Below are positions 1-7,497 of a stretch of 37,722 nucleotides of DNA, piece after piece (the first letter of the stretch is position 1; each line of letters opens with the position of its first letter). This stretch comes from Bacillus pseudomycoides. GTDB taxonomy: Bacteria > Bacillota > Bacilli > Bacillales > Bacillaceae_G. Made by a program: the position numbers and the translations under genes. The stretch is taken from the NCBI RefSeq assembly GCF_002582035.1, contig NZ_NUQE01000035.1, positions 1-37,722 of the forward strand. Direction: 5' to 3'. Below the pieces are notes generated by a model. The model saw only the letters and a program-made list of their open reading frames with translations, was not told where the DNA came from and ran no database searches.

Positions 1-415
1 AGCAGATGAAGAGGAGCTAACTGTGCTTGATCAATATGATGTGCAACCGGATGAAGAGGAGCTAACTGTGATTGATCAATATGATGTGCAAACAGATGAA
101 GAAGAGCTAACTGTGATTGATCAATATGGTGTGCAAGCTGATGAAGAGGAGCTAACTGTAATTGATCAATATGATGTGCAAACAGATGAAGAGGAGCTAA
201 ATGTAATTGATCAATATGATGTGCAAACAGATGAAGAGGAGCTAACTGTGATTGATCAATATGATGTGCAAACAGATGAAGAAGAGCTAACTGTGATTAA
301 TCAATATGGTGTGCAAGCTGATGAAGAGGAGCTAACTGTAATTGATCAAGATGATATGCAAATGGATGAAGAGGAGCTAACTGTGGTTGGTCAACATAAT
401 GTACAAACGGATGTA
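1..415 (+). repeat. 45-bp in-frame tandem repeat array inside cotO
   Basis: Units of 45 bp run from the left edge to about 415 and encode the 15-residue acidic repeat. A higher-order period of 180 bp (four units) is also visible: the pair of units around 85-175 recurs almost exactly around 265-355, including the DQYDVQT / QYGVQA alternation. The last unit (VGQHNVQTD) is degenerate. The array continues upstream of the window. Confidence 0.92.
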
Positions 416-709
416 ATAGAAGAGAATCGGTCAGAGAAAGATGAGGAATTACTTGTAGAGCCTCCAAGTAGTACGTGGCATAATAAATCGTTTAAAAATA
501 TGGATAATGAAGAGAAAATTTATTTCTTGTTAAATCGACCACATTATATACCAAGTGTGAAATGTATGGTGAAAACAGAAAAAGCTTCTTATGTAGGGGT
601 TATTACTTCTTATGAAAATGGGGAGCTGCAAATGGTAGTACCGAGCCAGATGGGGAATTTTATTCTGAACATAGAAGATGTCGTATCAATTCGTATGATG
701 GGGCTATAG
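2..709 (+). CDS. cotO: Spore coat protein CotO, 5' end missing, with 15-residue tandem repeats
   Basis: The C-terminal ~80 residues (from about SSTWHNKSFKNMDNEEKI to the end in VSIRMMGL) look like the CotO C-terminal domain, a morphogenetic protein of the outer coat/exosporium. The assignment is supported by the next genes (cotZ-like, then yjcA), the order recalled from B. subtilis. The reading frame is open to the left edge: nt 2-22 already encode ADEEELT, so the GTG at 23 is internal and the true start lies outside the window. The visible N-terminal part is about eight copies of a 15-residue acidic unit, consensus DQYDVQTDEEELTVI (45 bp), followed by a degenerate copy. It should form an extended acidic arm. 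Function beyond coat assembly cannot be read from the sequence. Family call fairly sure; the repeat array is directly visible. Confidence 0.8.
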   Translation, partial: ADEEELTVLDQYDVQPDEEELTVIDQYDVQTDEEELTVIDQYGVQADEEELTVIDQYDVQTDEEELNVIDQYDVQTDEEELTVIDQYDVQTDEEELTVINQYGVQADEEELTVIDQDDMQMDEEELTVVGQHNVQTDVIEENRSEKDEELLVEPPSSTWHNKSFKNMDNEEKIYFLLNRPHYIPSVKCMVKTEKASYVGVITSYENGELQMVVPSQMGNFILNIEDVVSIRMMGL

Positions 710-717
710 TATGTAAA

Positions 718-750
718 AGGTGGTAGAATACCTACCACCTCAATAGTTTT
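718..750 (+). terminator. Rho-independent terminator after cotO
   Basis: A 9-bp perfect stem (718-726 with 732-740, loop of 5) is followed within a few bases by a run of six T. It lies 9 bases after the cotO stop and also just beyond the 3' end of the convergent cotZ-like gene. Confidence 0.75.
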
Positions 751-762
751 TTGGTTTACATA

Positions 763-1221
763 TTATACGCCTGAAACGTGTGTGTCACGTAGGCATTGAA
801 TTCCACAGAAACAATTTAAATCAATAGTTACACAAGAATTTGTTGCGTGTAGTGTAGCGTTGGGATGGTTTAAGAAGGCACAAACTGGATCTTCGCAATC
901 TCCTGGAGATGGATTTTGTACGTCTAATGCACGTAATACTGCACAGCAGTCATCTACACTTTCTACGCGGAAAATGGAAGAAAAACATCTTTTATCGCTA
1001 CCAGAAGGAACAAATGCTTTGAATGGATCTCCTTCGCTAGTAAATAAGACAAAGGGGCGTGTGTTTGCGATTTTAGAGCCGTGATGTGCACCAAGGAATG
1101 GAACGTCACATCCTGTCGGGCATGTGCTTGTTGCGCAATCTTGTAATTCATTGATGAAGTTTACAACATCACATACGCAATTGATGCTCATATTCTTTTT
1201 GTCATCATTGTTGTTGCCCAT
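763..1221 (-). CDS. cotZ: CotY/CotZ/ExsY-family cysteine-rich exosporium/coat protein
   Basis: This 152-residue cysteine-rich protein has the family landmarks: a CVCDVVNFINELQDC start, the block VPFLGAHHGSKIANTRPFVL, the segment IFRVESVDDCCAVLRAL, and a C-terminus CFCGIQCLRD. These match ExsY/CotZ of the B. cereus group, which self-assemble by disulfide cross-linking into the exosporium basal layer. The start is set at the ATG at 1221 because AAGGAG lies about 8 bases upstream; the GTG at 1230 would sit directly on that ribosome-binding site. It differs from the ExsY/CotZ sequences I remember in the 70-130 region, so it may be a third paralogue rather than CotZ itself. The gene is convergent with cotO and divergent from yjcA. 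Confidence 0.85.
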   Translation of the reverse strand: MGNNNDDKKNMSINCVCDVVNFINELQDCATSTCPTGCDVPFLGAHHGSKIANTRPFVLFTSEGDPFKAFVPSGSDKRCFSSIFRVESVDDCCAVLRALDVQNPSPGDCEDPVCAFLNHPNATLHATNSCVTIDLNCFCGIQCLRDTHVSGV

Positions 1222-1357
1222 TCTTTTCACTCCTTATCATAAGTTTTGATTTACACTATTAGAATATTGAATGCAAGGTAAATCGGTTACTGCTCTTAAG
1301 CTGTTTTTTTAAAAGGATAAGCCTGTATTTAGATGTAAGGAAAGGGAGATGAGGAAC

Positions 1358-1717
1358 TTGTTTTTTGAGAGTTGGCTTATGTTTTTTATTTTTTCATGTG
1401 CAGTATTTCGATTAACGCGCCTTTTGGTCTATGATAAGATTACCTCTTTTATACGTGCGCCTTTTTTTGACGAAATACAGATTACAGAGGAAGATGGTAC
1501 GGTTTCAACGTATATGAAAACAAAAGAAGCAGGCTTGCGTAAATTTTTTGGCGAATTGTTAAGCTGCTATTGGTGTACAGGAATATGGGCGAGCGCTCTA
1601 TTACTTGTGTGTTATAAATGGATTCCTAAAGTAGCGGAGCCAATTATTTTGTTGTTAGCAGTTGCTGGGGTTGCAGCAATTATTGAGACGATTGTGAGTC
1701 GCTGGCTGAATGATTGA
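1358..1717 (+). CDS. yjcA: YjcA-like DUF1360 membrane protein
   Basis: A roughly 120-residue protein with an N-terminal hydrophobic segment (ESWLMFFIFSCAVFRLTRLLVYDKI), the CYWCTGIWAS motif typical of DUF1360, and a C-terminal hydrophobic segment. It resembles B. subtilis YjcA, a sporulation membrane protein next to cotO/cotZ there too. Start choice: an ATG at 1349 directly abuts the GGGAG, which is too close to be efficient. A TTG at 1358 (giving MFFESWLM...) has 8 bases of spacing and is preferred; the ATG adds three residues. Role in sporulation is inferred from family and position. Confidence 0.8.
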   Translation: MFFESWLMFFIFSCAVFRLTRLLVYDKITSFIRAPFFDEIQITEEDGTVSTYMKTKEAGLRKFFGELLSCYWCTGIWASALLLVCYKWIPKVAEPIILLLAVAGVAAIIETIVSRWLND

Positions 1718-1790
1718 GAAATGGAGGAACGAAACAGAAAGGTTGTTCATATAGTAAAGAGAGCGTGAAAATATAGAGGAGATGTTTGCC

Positions 1791-1952
1791 ATGGCGAAGT
1801 ATCAGCAACCTAATCCATACAATAATCTTCAATATTGGTACCAAATGCAGCAACAGCAACAAGAGCAGCTGAATCAGCAGCAGCTAGAACAACAAGGATA
1901 TATAAAGAAGCAAGGTTGTAACTGTAGCGGAAATAAAAAGAAAAATCAGTAA
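1791..1952 (+). CDS. 53-residue Gln-rich protein, probably spore-associated
   Basis: This short ORF reads MAKYQQPNPYNNLQYWYQMQ, then a run of Gln/Glu/Asn residues, and ends in a basic tail with CNC and GNKKKNQ. It has a good ribbon of GAGGAG about 9 bases upstream of the ATG and a strong terminator 75 bases downstream, so it looks real despite its size. I do not recognise a family. Its place directly after yjcA in a coat gene cluster, together with Tyr/Gln richness and a CxC, suggests a small coat protein; that is inference. Confidence 0.6.
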   Translation: MAKYQQPNPYNNLQYWYQMQQQQQEQLNQQQLEQQGYIKKQGCNCSGNKKKNQ

Positions 1953-1970
1953 CAATCAAAAGAGGTTTAA

Positions 1971-2008
1971 GGGATGGAAAATTTCCACCTATGGAAGTTT
2001 CATTTTAT
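1971..2008 (+). repeat. Remnant of a bcr1 right end
   Basis: The stretch ending TGGAAGTTTCATTTTAT matches the right terminus of the complete bcr1 copies at 5393 and 23348, preceded by a shortened version of the terminal hairpin (GGGATGGAAAA ... CCACC). The left two thirds of the element is absent. Confidence 0.5.
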
Positions 2009-2026
2009 GAAAAATAAAATAAAAAA

Positions 2027-2070
2027 TACCTTGTTTTATCCTCTTTGCAGGGAAAAACAAGGTGTTTTTT
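2027..2070 (+). terminator. Terminator after the 53-residue ORF
   Basis: Stem ACCTTGTTTT (2028-2037) pairs with the AAAACAAGGT around 2054-2063 and is followed by GTTTTTTG. It also lies about 60 bases beyond the 3' end of yjcD on the other strand, where the A-run would serve as its T-tract. Confidence 0.7.
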
Positions 2071-2131
2071 GTTTTGCAGGATGATTATATTTCAGAAAGT
2101 TTCGCGTAGCAGCGTTTCAGGCAGAAATCAT

Positions 2132-4198
2132 TTAATTTGTTATTTTGTTTTTTTGTAAGTCATCCCTCGTCAAAAATAAAAATCTAGAAACATCAAGTTT
2201 CTTCCCTCTAAAAAATTGCGGAGAAGAAATGTATAATTCTTCTTTTGCGCGCGTAATAGCAACGTATGCTAAGCGACGTTCTTCCTCTAATGCTTCTGAA
2301 GTATCAGTAATACGGTCGTTTGCGTCTTTTAAGGATGAAGAATGCGGTAATATCCCATCGCTTGCACCAAGTAAGAAAACACACGGAAATTCAAGGCCTT
2401 TGGCGTTATGAATAGACATAAGCGATACAGCATCTTGCTGCGCTCGTGTTTTTAATGCTTCCATTTCTTTTTGGTTTTGAATAGCTGTGTTTACAAATTC
2501 TAAATACGCTGGAATGTCCGAAAAACGATTTGCAGATTCAATGAGTTCTTCAAGCATTTCTTCTTGTATTTCTTTTTGCATTGTAAAGGAAGAGCGGTCA
2601 TTGCTTTGCAGATAGTCTAAGTATTGCCCTTTTCCTTTAATGATTTCTTGTAATGCTTTTTTCGGTTCGAGCTCTTTAATGAATTTTAGAAAATCAATAC
2701 GATCATTAATTTTCTTTACTTGGAACGGCTTTAAATTTGGATTAAGTAAAAGAAAATGTAAAAGGGAAGGGAAGCGACCTTCACCGTATTTCCATTGTTC
2801 TCTTTCGATAAACGATATACATTCATCACGTCCAATATACATTGTTGGCAAAATGCTTGCGAGTGATTCTAAGCGAAACGGTTCAAAGGCTAAACGTAAC
2901 TGATCTAATACAGGCTTTATGAGCGAGTGTTCATAAAACGATTGACTTGCTCCATATTTGACGAACGGAATTTTATGAATTGTAAGCTGATCGAGTAAGG
3001 AGCGGCTTACAGAATGTGTCCGATATAGTAAGCAAAAGTCTGAATAGTTTCGTTCACCGCGCTCTACTTTATCTTGAATGAGTTGTAAAACTTGATTCGC
3101 TTCATCTAATGTTGTTGCTGGTCTTGAATAAAATGGCTGTATTCCTTCTTCGTGAACGGTGTACAATTCTTTGTTAAATCGTTCTTGATTCAGTTTAATG
3201 ACTTCATTACCAAGTCCTACAATGTATGGGTTGGAGCGATAGTTTGTATTTAAAGTAATAATGGTTGTATCATCAAATTCCTTTGGGAAAGAAAGAATAA
3301 TTTGATGACTGGCTCCGCGCCAGCCGTATATGGCTTGGTCATCGTCGCCTGCAATAAATAAGTTGTTTTGCGGTGCTGCTAATAGTTTTACAATTTCATA
3401 CTGGGCGTACGATGTATCTTGAAATTCATCCACTTCAATATATTGAAAGCGCCCTTGCAGCTGTGTTAACAATGCCGCATTATTTTCTAGTAAATAGAAT
3501 GTTTCAAGTAGAATATCATCAAAATCTAAATAATTATGTCTTTGCTTTACGTCTTCATAGCGGCTGTACACTTCTTGGAATTCACGTTCAACAGGTGTTT
3601 TGGTCTGTACATCTTTCGGCCTATTTAATTTATTCTTTTCAAGTGAAATCATTGCTAGCATACTTTCCGCATCATAGTCATCTTTTAAACGAAGTTCTTT
3701 TAAAATTTTCTTTATGATAATTTGTTTATGTTTTTCGTTTGCTAAAATTTGTTGATTGTATCCTTGGCTGCGAAGTAATTTTAAGAAAACAGAGTGAAAC
3801 GTACCGGCAACAAGATATTGGCTCGCTGCACGTGTCATACCAGGTAATGTTGCTACGCGGCTTCGGATTTCTTCCGATGCTTTTTGAGTAAACGTAAGCA
3901 ATAAAATGTTCCGCGGGTGAATACCTTTTACGTTGACTAAATAGCCAACGCGCGTTGTTAAGACAGACGTTTTCCCGCTGCCGGCCCCAGCTAATGTAAG
4001 AACGGGCCCCTCTGTCTGACGAACAGCTTCTAATTGTTTTTCATTTAAATATATTCCTTGTTCTTCAAGAGCACGAAAATAGATAACATCAGCGTCATGT
4101 TGATGAATTAAATCGGTAGATGTTTTCGGAATATGATAAGTTGCGCGAGGTATGCTCGAATGTGTTAATGATTTTTGCGAAAAATTTTCCTTAGTCAT
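2132..4198 (-). CDS. yjcD: UvrD/Rep-family superfamily 1 DNA helicase, YjcD-like
   Basis: A 688-residue SF1A ATP-dependent 3'-5' DNA helicase. Motifs in order: Q-motif region LNEKQLEAV, Walker A GAGSGKT (about 71-77), LLLTFTQKASEEIRSRV (Ia), VDEFQDTSYAQ (Walker B), GDDDQAIYGWRGA (III), LNTNYRSN (IV), MSIHNAKGLEFPCVFLLGASDG (V), EEERRLAYVAITRAKEELYI (VI). It is shorter than PcrA/UvrD and lacks their C-terminal extension. Start at 4198: GAAGGTGA precedes MTKENFSQ at proper spacing, whereas the longer frame begins MMLLIEGE with no site. Cytosolic DNA repair/replication role is from the family; the yjcD name is from synteny with yjcA and yjcFGH. Confidence 0.9.
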   Translation of the reverse strand: MTKENFSQKSLTHSSIPRATYHIPKTSTDLIHQHDADVIYFRALEEQGIYLNEKQLEAVRQTEGPVLTLAGAGSGKTSVLTTRVGYLVNVKGIHPRNILLLTFTQKASEEIRSRVATLPGMTRAASQYLVAGTFHSVFLKLLRSQGYNQQILANEKHKQIIIKKILKELRLKDDYDAESMLAMISLEKNKLNRPKDVQTKTPVEREFQEVYSRYEDVKQRHNYLDFDDILLETFYLLENNAALLTQLQGRFQYIEVDEFQDTSYAQYEIVKLLAAPQNNLFIAGDDDQAIYGWRGASHQIILSFPKEFDDTTIITLNTNYRSNPYIVGLGNEVIKLNQERFNKELYTVHEEGIQPFYSRPATTLDEANQVLQLIQDKVERGERNYSDFCLLYRTHSVSRSLLDQLTIHKIPFVKYGASQSFYEHSLIKPVLDQLRLAFEPFRLESLASILPTMYIGRDECISFIEREQWKYGEGRFPSLLHFLLLNPNLKPFQVKKINDRIDFLKFIKELEPKKALQEIIKGKGQYLDYLQSNDRSSFTMQKEIQEEMLEELIESANRFSDIPAYLEFVNTAIQNQKEMEALKTRAQQDAVSLMSIHNAKGLEFPCVFLLGASDGILPHSSSLKDANDRITDTSEALEEERRLAYVAITRAKEELYISSPQFFRGKKLDVSRFLFLTRDDLQKNKITN

Positions 4199-4324
4199 AA
4201 TTTCACCTTCAATAAGTAGCATCAACTTATAACTTTATCGGAAGATAGGGGAAATGGCAATGTAAAAAAGTGAGATATTGATGTTGTTACATTCGAACAA
4301 TGTTAAAGAATTGGAAGGAAAATG

Positions 4325-4356
4325 ATAAGAGAAGCGCCAAATGGCGCTTCTCTTAT
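4325..4356 (-). terminator. Terminator of the yjcG-yjcF pair
   Basis: A near-perfect 15-bp inverted repeat (4325-4339 with 4342-4356) overlaps the yjcF stop codon. It is compact and GC-rich in the middle (AAGCGCCA), as expected for an intrinsic terminator; the T-run on the minus strand is short. Confidence 0.6.
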
Positions 4357-4775
4357 AAATGTTTTATCATCGCAACATGCGGAATATCAGCTTCCATAAA
4401 CACATCAGAAATTGTTTCATATCCAAGCTTATTATAAAACGGCTCAGCATGGGTTTGAGCATGAAGCTTTAGTTTTGGAAGAGCTTCCTCTTTCGCAAGA
4501 GTTTCTAACGCATTCATAATGATTTTCCCGGCCCCTTTTTGACGATGAGAAGATAGGACACAAATACGTTCCATTTTTCCTATGCCATCAACGATACGAA
4601 AACGCCCAGCACCAACTGGAACACCTTCATCGTATAAAACAACATGTTTTGCGACATGGTCATATTCATCGTATTCTTCTTCGGCCGAGACATTTTGCTC
4701 GTCCACAAAAACTTGTTTGCGAACGGAAAATGTATCTTCTAGCTGCTTTTCATTTTGTACGACAATAATTTGCAA
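4353..4775 (-). CDS. yjcF: GNAT-family acetyltransferase, YjcF-like
   Basis: The 140-residue GNAT protein has the N-terminal block EDTFSVRKQVFVDEQNV, the acetyl-CoA pyrophosphate loop RICVLSSHRQKGAGKIIM (motif A, Q/RxxGxG/A), and motif B HAQTHAEPFYNKLGYE. The substrate is unknown. It starts with TTG: AAGGAG lies 10 bases upstream inside the yjcG tail, and the TTG begins one base after the yjcG stop, so the two are translationally linked. Length and sequence agree with B. subtilis YjcF. The use of TTG may lower its output relative to YjcG. Confidence 0.85.
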   Translation of the reverse strand: MQIIVVQNEKQLEDTFSVRKQVFVDEQNVSAEEEYDEYDHVAKHVVLYDEGVPVGAGRFRIVDGIGKMERICVLSSHRQKGAGKIIMNALETLAKEEALPKLKLHAQTHAEPFYNKLGYETISDVFMEADIPHVAMIKHL

Positions 4776-4776
4776 A

Positions 4777-5295
4777 TTATTGTTGCTCCTTTCCTAAATG
4801 GAATGTTTCATATACTGTCCATGTCCCATTTTCTAATTGATATACTAAATGGAAACGGTCAATTGGTTGCTCATAATAAAAATCTTTCATTTTTAAGCGT
4901 CCTAAAACATCAGCATGTTCAGCATCTGATAATTGTTGTCCAATTGTAAGGTGTGGCACAAAAGCATATTCGCGATCTTGTATGAACATACCGCTATGCA
5001 TTTCTTCATTTAGAAATGTTAATTCTGGTGTTTTTTCCACTTTAAAGTAAATAACATTATTTACAGGTGCAAACGAGCTCACTTTTCCAACATGTAGTGT
5101 AAACGGATTTGTTTTGCTTCCGATTGTACGCAGCTCTTTTACAATAGCTTCTAACTGCTCATCAGCTGCTTCAAAAGGTGCTTTTAATGTAATGTGTGGT
5201 GGAACTAATGCATAATGTGGATCGTAACGCTTACGCAGACCGTTTGCTTTATCTTGAATCATTTTTGATGGAAAAATTACAATACCTAGTTTCAT
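4777..5295 (-). CDS. yjcG: 2H phosphoesterase superfamily protein, YjcG-like
   Basis: This 172-residue protein has the two HxT motifs of the 2'-5' RNA ligase/2H phosphoesterase fold: PHITLKAPF near residue 47 and PHLTIGQQL near 130. The substrate is unknown. Start at 5295 (MKLGIVIF) is chosen because GGGAGG lies 7-8 bases upstream; the longer frame (MFFFHKN...) lacks a site and resembles no homologue. It forms an operon with yjcF. Confidence 0.85.
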   Translation of the reverse strand: MKLGIVIFPSKMIQDKANGLRKRYDPHYALVPPHITLKAPFEAADEQLEAIVKELRTIGSKTNPFTLHVGKVSSFAPVNNVIYFKVEKTPELTFLNEEMHSGMFIQDREYAFVPHLTIGQQLSDAEHADVLGRLKMKDFYYEQPIDRFHLVYQLENGTWTVYETFHLGKEQQ

Positions 5296-5392
5296 CTCTA
5301 AATTCCTCCCTTTGTCTGAACGTAAAATGTTTTTGTGAAAAAAGAACACTTCTTTATTATATCAGATGATTCTGAAAAATGCCGTGTATTAT

Positions 5393-5541
5393 TTTATCCC
5401 GCTATTCGCGGGCAGTAAGACCCCCACCTCAAGATTGAGAGAAGCGAAGAAGATAGGTGGGGGATAACTGCTGGCATGCGCCCGATTGGTTCAACTAACC
5501 TTCAGTGGAAAAAGCGCCCACTGAAGGAAGTTTCATTTTAT
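5393..5541 (+). mobile_element. bcr1 element, complete copy A
   Basis: A 149-bp element bounded by TTTAT at both ends (5393-5397 and 5537-5541). Its structure is: hairpin CCCGC-TATTC-GCGGG; GACCCCCACCTC pairing with AGGTGGGGG; a CCCGATTGGTTCAACTAACC linker; and a terminal hairpin (CCTTCAGTGG / CCACTGAAGG). TTTAT target duplication and size of about 155 bp are what is known of bcr1, a non-coding MITE-like repeat of the B. cereus group. Its right end supplies the stop codon of yjcH. Confidence 0.85.
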
Positions 5542-6267
5542 TGATAACATATGAGAAAACGCATGTGGCAAGTTTTTTTGCCAATATTTCCATGTGTGAT
5601 TACCATCGAATTCTTCGTAATAGGTTGTAAATCTTTTTTCTGTGAGAAGAGCATGTAATTCTCGGTTTGGTGCTACAAAATCAGAAATATTGCCATCTGT
5701 TGTTTTTACATTCGTTTCTTCTGTACCGATAATATGGTATAAATCTAACGTTTGCGGCTCCGTAAATGTTTTGGCACGTTCTAACACAGATTCATTAACG
5801 AATGGTGATTGCATAATCACTTTACCGAATGTATGCGGATACATAAGAGCTGTCATAAATGAAACTGTACCACCTAAAGAATCCCCAATTAAAACACGGC
5901 CTTTTCCCATTTGATACGTTGGGTACTTCTCATCTAAATACGGAACAAGCTCATGAGCTAAAAAGCGAATGTACATGTCGTTTTGCGATCCGTTTGGATG
6001 ATATTTTTCTTTTCGGTCGTGTACATCTTTATATGGAATACCAACAATAATAGTTCGATCGACTTCTTCTGTTTCACGAAGTGTTTCTAAAACGCGATGC
6101 GCTTTACCTAGCTGAAAATAATCTTTTCCATCTTGTGCAATAACAATTGTGTGCTTATGAAGCGGTGTGAAATTTACTGGTAAATAAACGAGAAGTGAAA
6201 TTTCCTCTTGTAATGATTTACTGTAAAATGTAAGTTCTTCAATTTTCCCTATTGTTTGTGTCATCAT
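5533..6267 (-). CDS. yjcH: Alpha/beta-hydrolase esterase, YjcH-like
   Basis: The 244-residue protein resembles the enterochelin-esterase/esterase D group of the alpha/beta-hydrolase fold. The nucleophile elbow is GDSLGG (Ser130), and a His in GNHTWKYWQ (His224) fits the catalytic His. The natural substrate is unknown. A ribosome-binding site (AGGGGAGA) precedes two adjacent Met codons (6267 and 6264), either of which could be used. The last two codons and the stop lie in the bcr1 target and terminus, so the C-terminus (SIK) may differ from strains lacking the insertion. Confidence 0.8.
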   Translation of the reverse strand: MMTQTIGKIEELTFYSKSLQEEISLLVYLPVNFTPLHKHTIVIAQDGKDYFQLGKAHRVLETLRETEEVDRTIIVGIPYKDVHDRKEKYHPNGSQNDMYIRFLAHELVPYLDEKYPTYQMGKGRVLIGDSLGGTVSFMTALMYPHTFGKVIMQSPFVNESVLERAKTFTEPQTLDLYHIIGTEETNVKTTDGNISDFVAPNRELHALLTEKRFTTYYEEFDGNHTWKYWQKNLPHAFSHMLSIK

Positions 6268-6404
6268 GTAATCTCCCCTAATTCAAAAGTTACTACAATT
6301 TTATTTTAGCATAAGAATGAGAAGAATCTAAAAAATTAGTATTCAGTAATAGAAGAAAGGAGCTATAATGAAATAGGAATTTTTCATAGATAAGGAGATG
6401 ACAT

Positions 6405-7316
6405 ATGAAGCAGCCAAAATCAATTGCACTGCCGTTAGCGATTTCGATTATTACGATTTCATTTGCGGCTATTTTTGTAAAAATGTCTACAGCACCATCT
6501 TCTATTTTAAGTATGTATCGTTTATGGATTGTTGTACTTATTATGTTTCCTATTGTTTGGAAGAGAAGAGAGGAATTTACGAGAATTCAGAAGAAGGACT
6601 GGGGATTCTTAATTGGATCTGGTTTCTTTTTAGCGCTGCATTTTCTTCTTTGGTTTGCATCGTTAAAATTTACAACAGTTGCAAGTTCTACAATTATTTT
6701 AGCGCTGCAGCCCATCGTATCCCTCATTGGAGGATTTTTTCTATTTAAAGAAAGAACAACACTCGCTGCACTTGCGACAATGGGAATTGCGATTATTGGT
6801 GTAGGGTGTATTGGATGGGGAGATTTAGGACTAAGTAATGAAGCAATCTTAGGTGATATACTATCATTTTTAAGTGTGATTGCAGTAGTTGGATATTTGT
6901 TCATTGGGCAAACAACAGTGAAAAAAGTGTCCCACTGGATATATAGTTTTACAGTCTTTACATTTGCAGCTTTATTTTTAAGTGCCTATAACATGGTACT
7001 ACAAGTTCCATTTACAGGTTATTCATCATCGGATTGGACTGTATTCTTCCTACTTGCAACTGTACCAACTGTATCTCAAATGATTCATAACTGGCTATTA
7101 AATTATGTGAATGCGACGACAATATCTATGAGTATTTTAGGGGAGCCTGTTGGTGCATCAATTCTTGCTTTCTTTTTGCTAGGTGAAAAACTAAATGTAA
7201 TGCAAGTAGCAGGAAGTCTTCTTGTATTATGCGGTGTATCTATATTTTTACTACAACAGCAAAAGAGCGTACATAAAGAGCGAGTAGAGGGTGCGGTATA
7301 TACGCAAAAGACGTAG
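6405..7316 (+). CDS. EamA/DMT-family membrane transporter
   Basis: A 303-residue protein with about ten hydrophobic segments arranged as two EamA repeats. The first ends in LKFTTVASSTIILALQPIVSLIGGFFLFKERTT and the second in NATTISMSILGEPVGASILAFFLLGEKLN, the paired motif of the drug/metabolite transporter superfamily. The substrate is not predictable; relatives export amino acids or metabolites. A good site (AAGGAG, 8 bases) precedes the ATG. It is a single gene divergent from yjcH. Confidence 0.88.
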   Translation: MKQPKSIALPLAISIITISFAAIFVKMSTAPSSILSMYRLWIVVLIMFPIVWKRREEFTRIQKKDWGFLIGSGFFLALHFLLWFASLKFTTVASSTIILALQPIVSLIGGFFLFKERTTLAALATMGIAIIGVGCIGWGDLGLSNEAILGDILSFLSVIAVVGYLFIGQTTVKKVSHWIYSFTVFTFAALFLSAYNMVLQVPFTGYSSSDWTVFFLLATVPTVSQMIHNWLLNYVNATTISMSILGEPVGASILAFFLLGEKLNVMQVAGSLLVLCGVSIFLLQQQKSVHKERVEGAVYTQKT

Positions 7317-7373
7317 TTGTTATCGTGCATTGAACAGATAAATTGTAAAGGTATGATTAATAAAGTTGAACAT

Positions 7374-7404
7374 AAGTGAAACTTCCGCTGTTGAAAGTTT
7401 CACT
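7374..7404 (+). terminator. Inverted repeat after the EamA gene, bcr1-derived
   Basis: AAGTGAAACTT (7375-7385) is repeated inverted as AAGTTTCACTT (7395-7405), separated by about nine bases. The left arm equals the right terminus of bcr1 in opposite orientation, so this looks like a leftover end of a second bcr1 joined head-on to copy B. It may act as a transcription end for the EamA gene, though no T-run follows directly. Confidence 0.45.
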
Positions 7405-7497
7405 TTATCCCGCTATTCGTGGACAGTAAGAGCCTGATTTGGCGGGCTTTCCATCAGTAGGGGATGAAAAAAACCACTGATGGAAGTTTGACTTTAT
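7404..7497 (+). mobile_element. bcr1 element, internally deleted copy B (94 bp)
   Basis: It is bounded by TTTAT at 7404-7408 and 7493-7497. It keeps the left hairpin (CCCGC-TATTC-GTGGA, degenerate) and the right hairpin (CCATCAGT ... ACTGATGG) but lacks the central C-rich/G-rich stem found in the ~150-bp copies. Its right TTTAT contains the stop codon (TAA on the minus strand) of the neighbouring Big2 gene. Confidence 0.75.
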
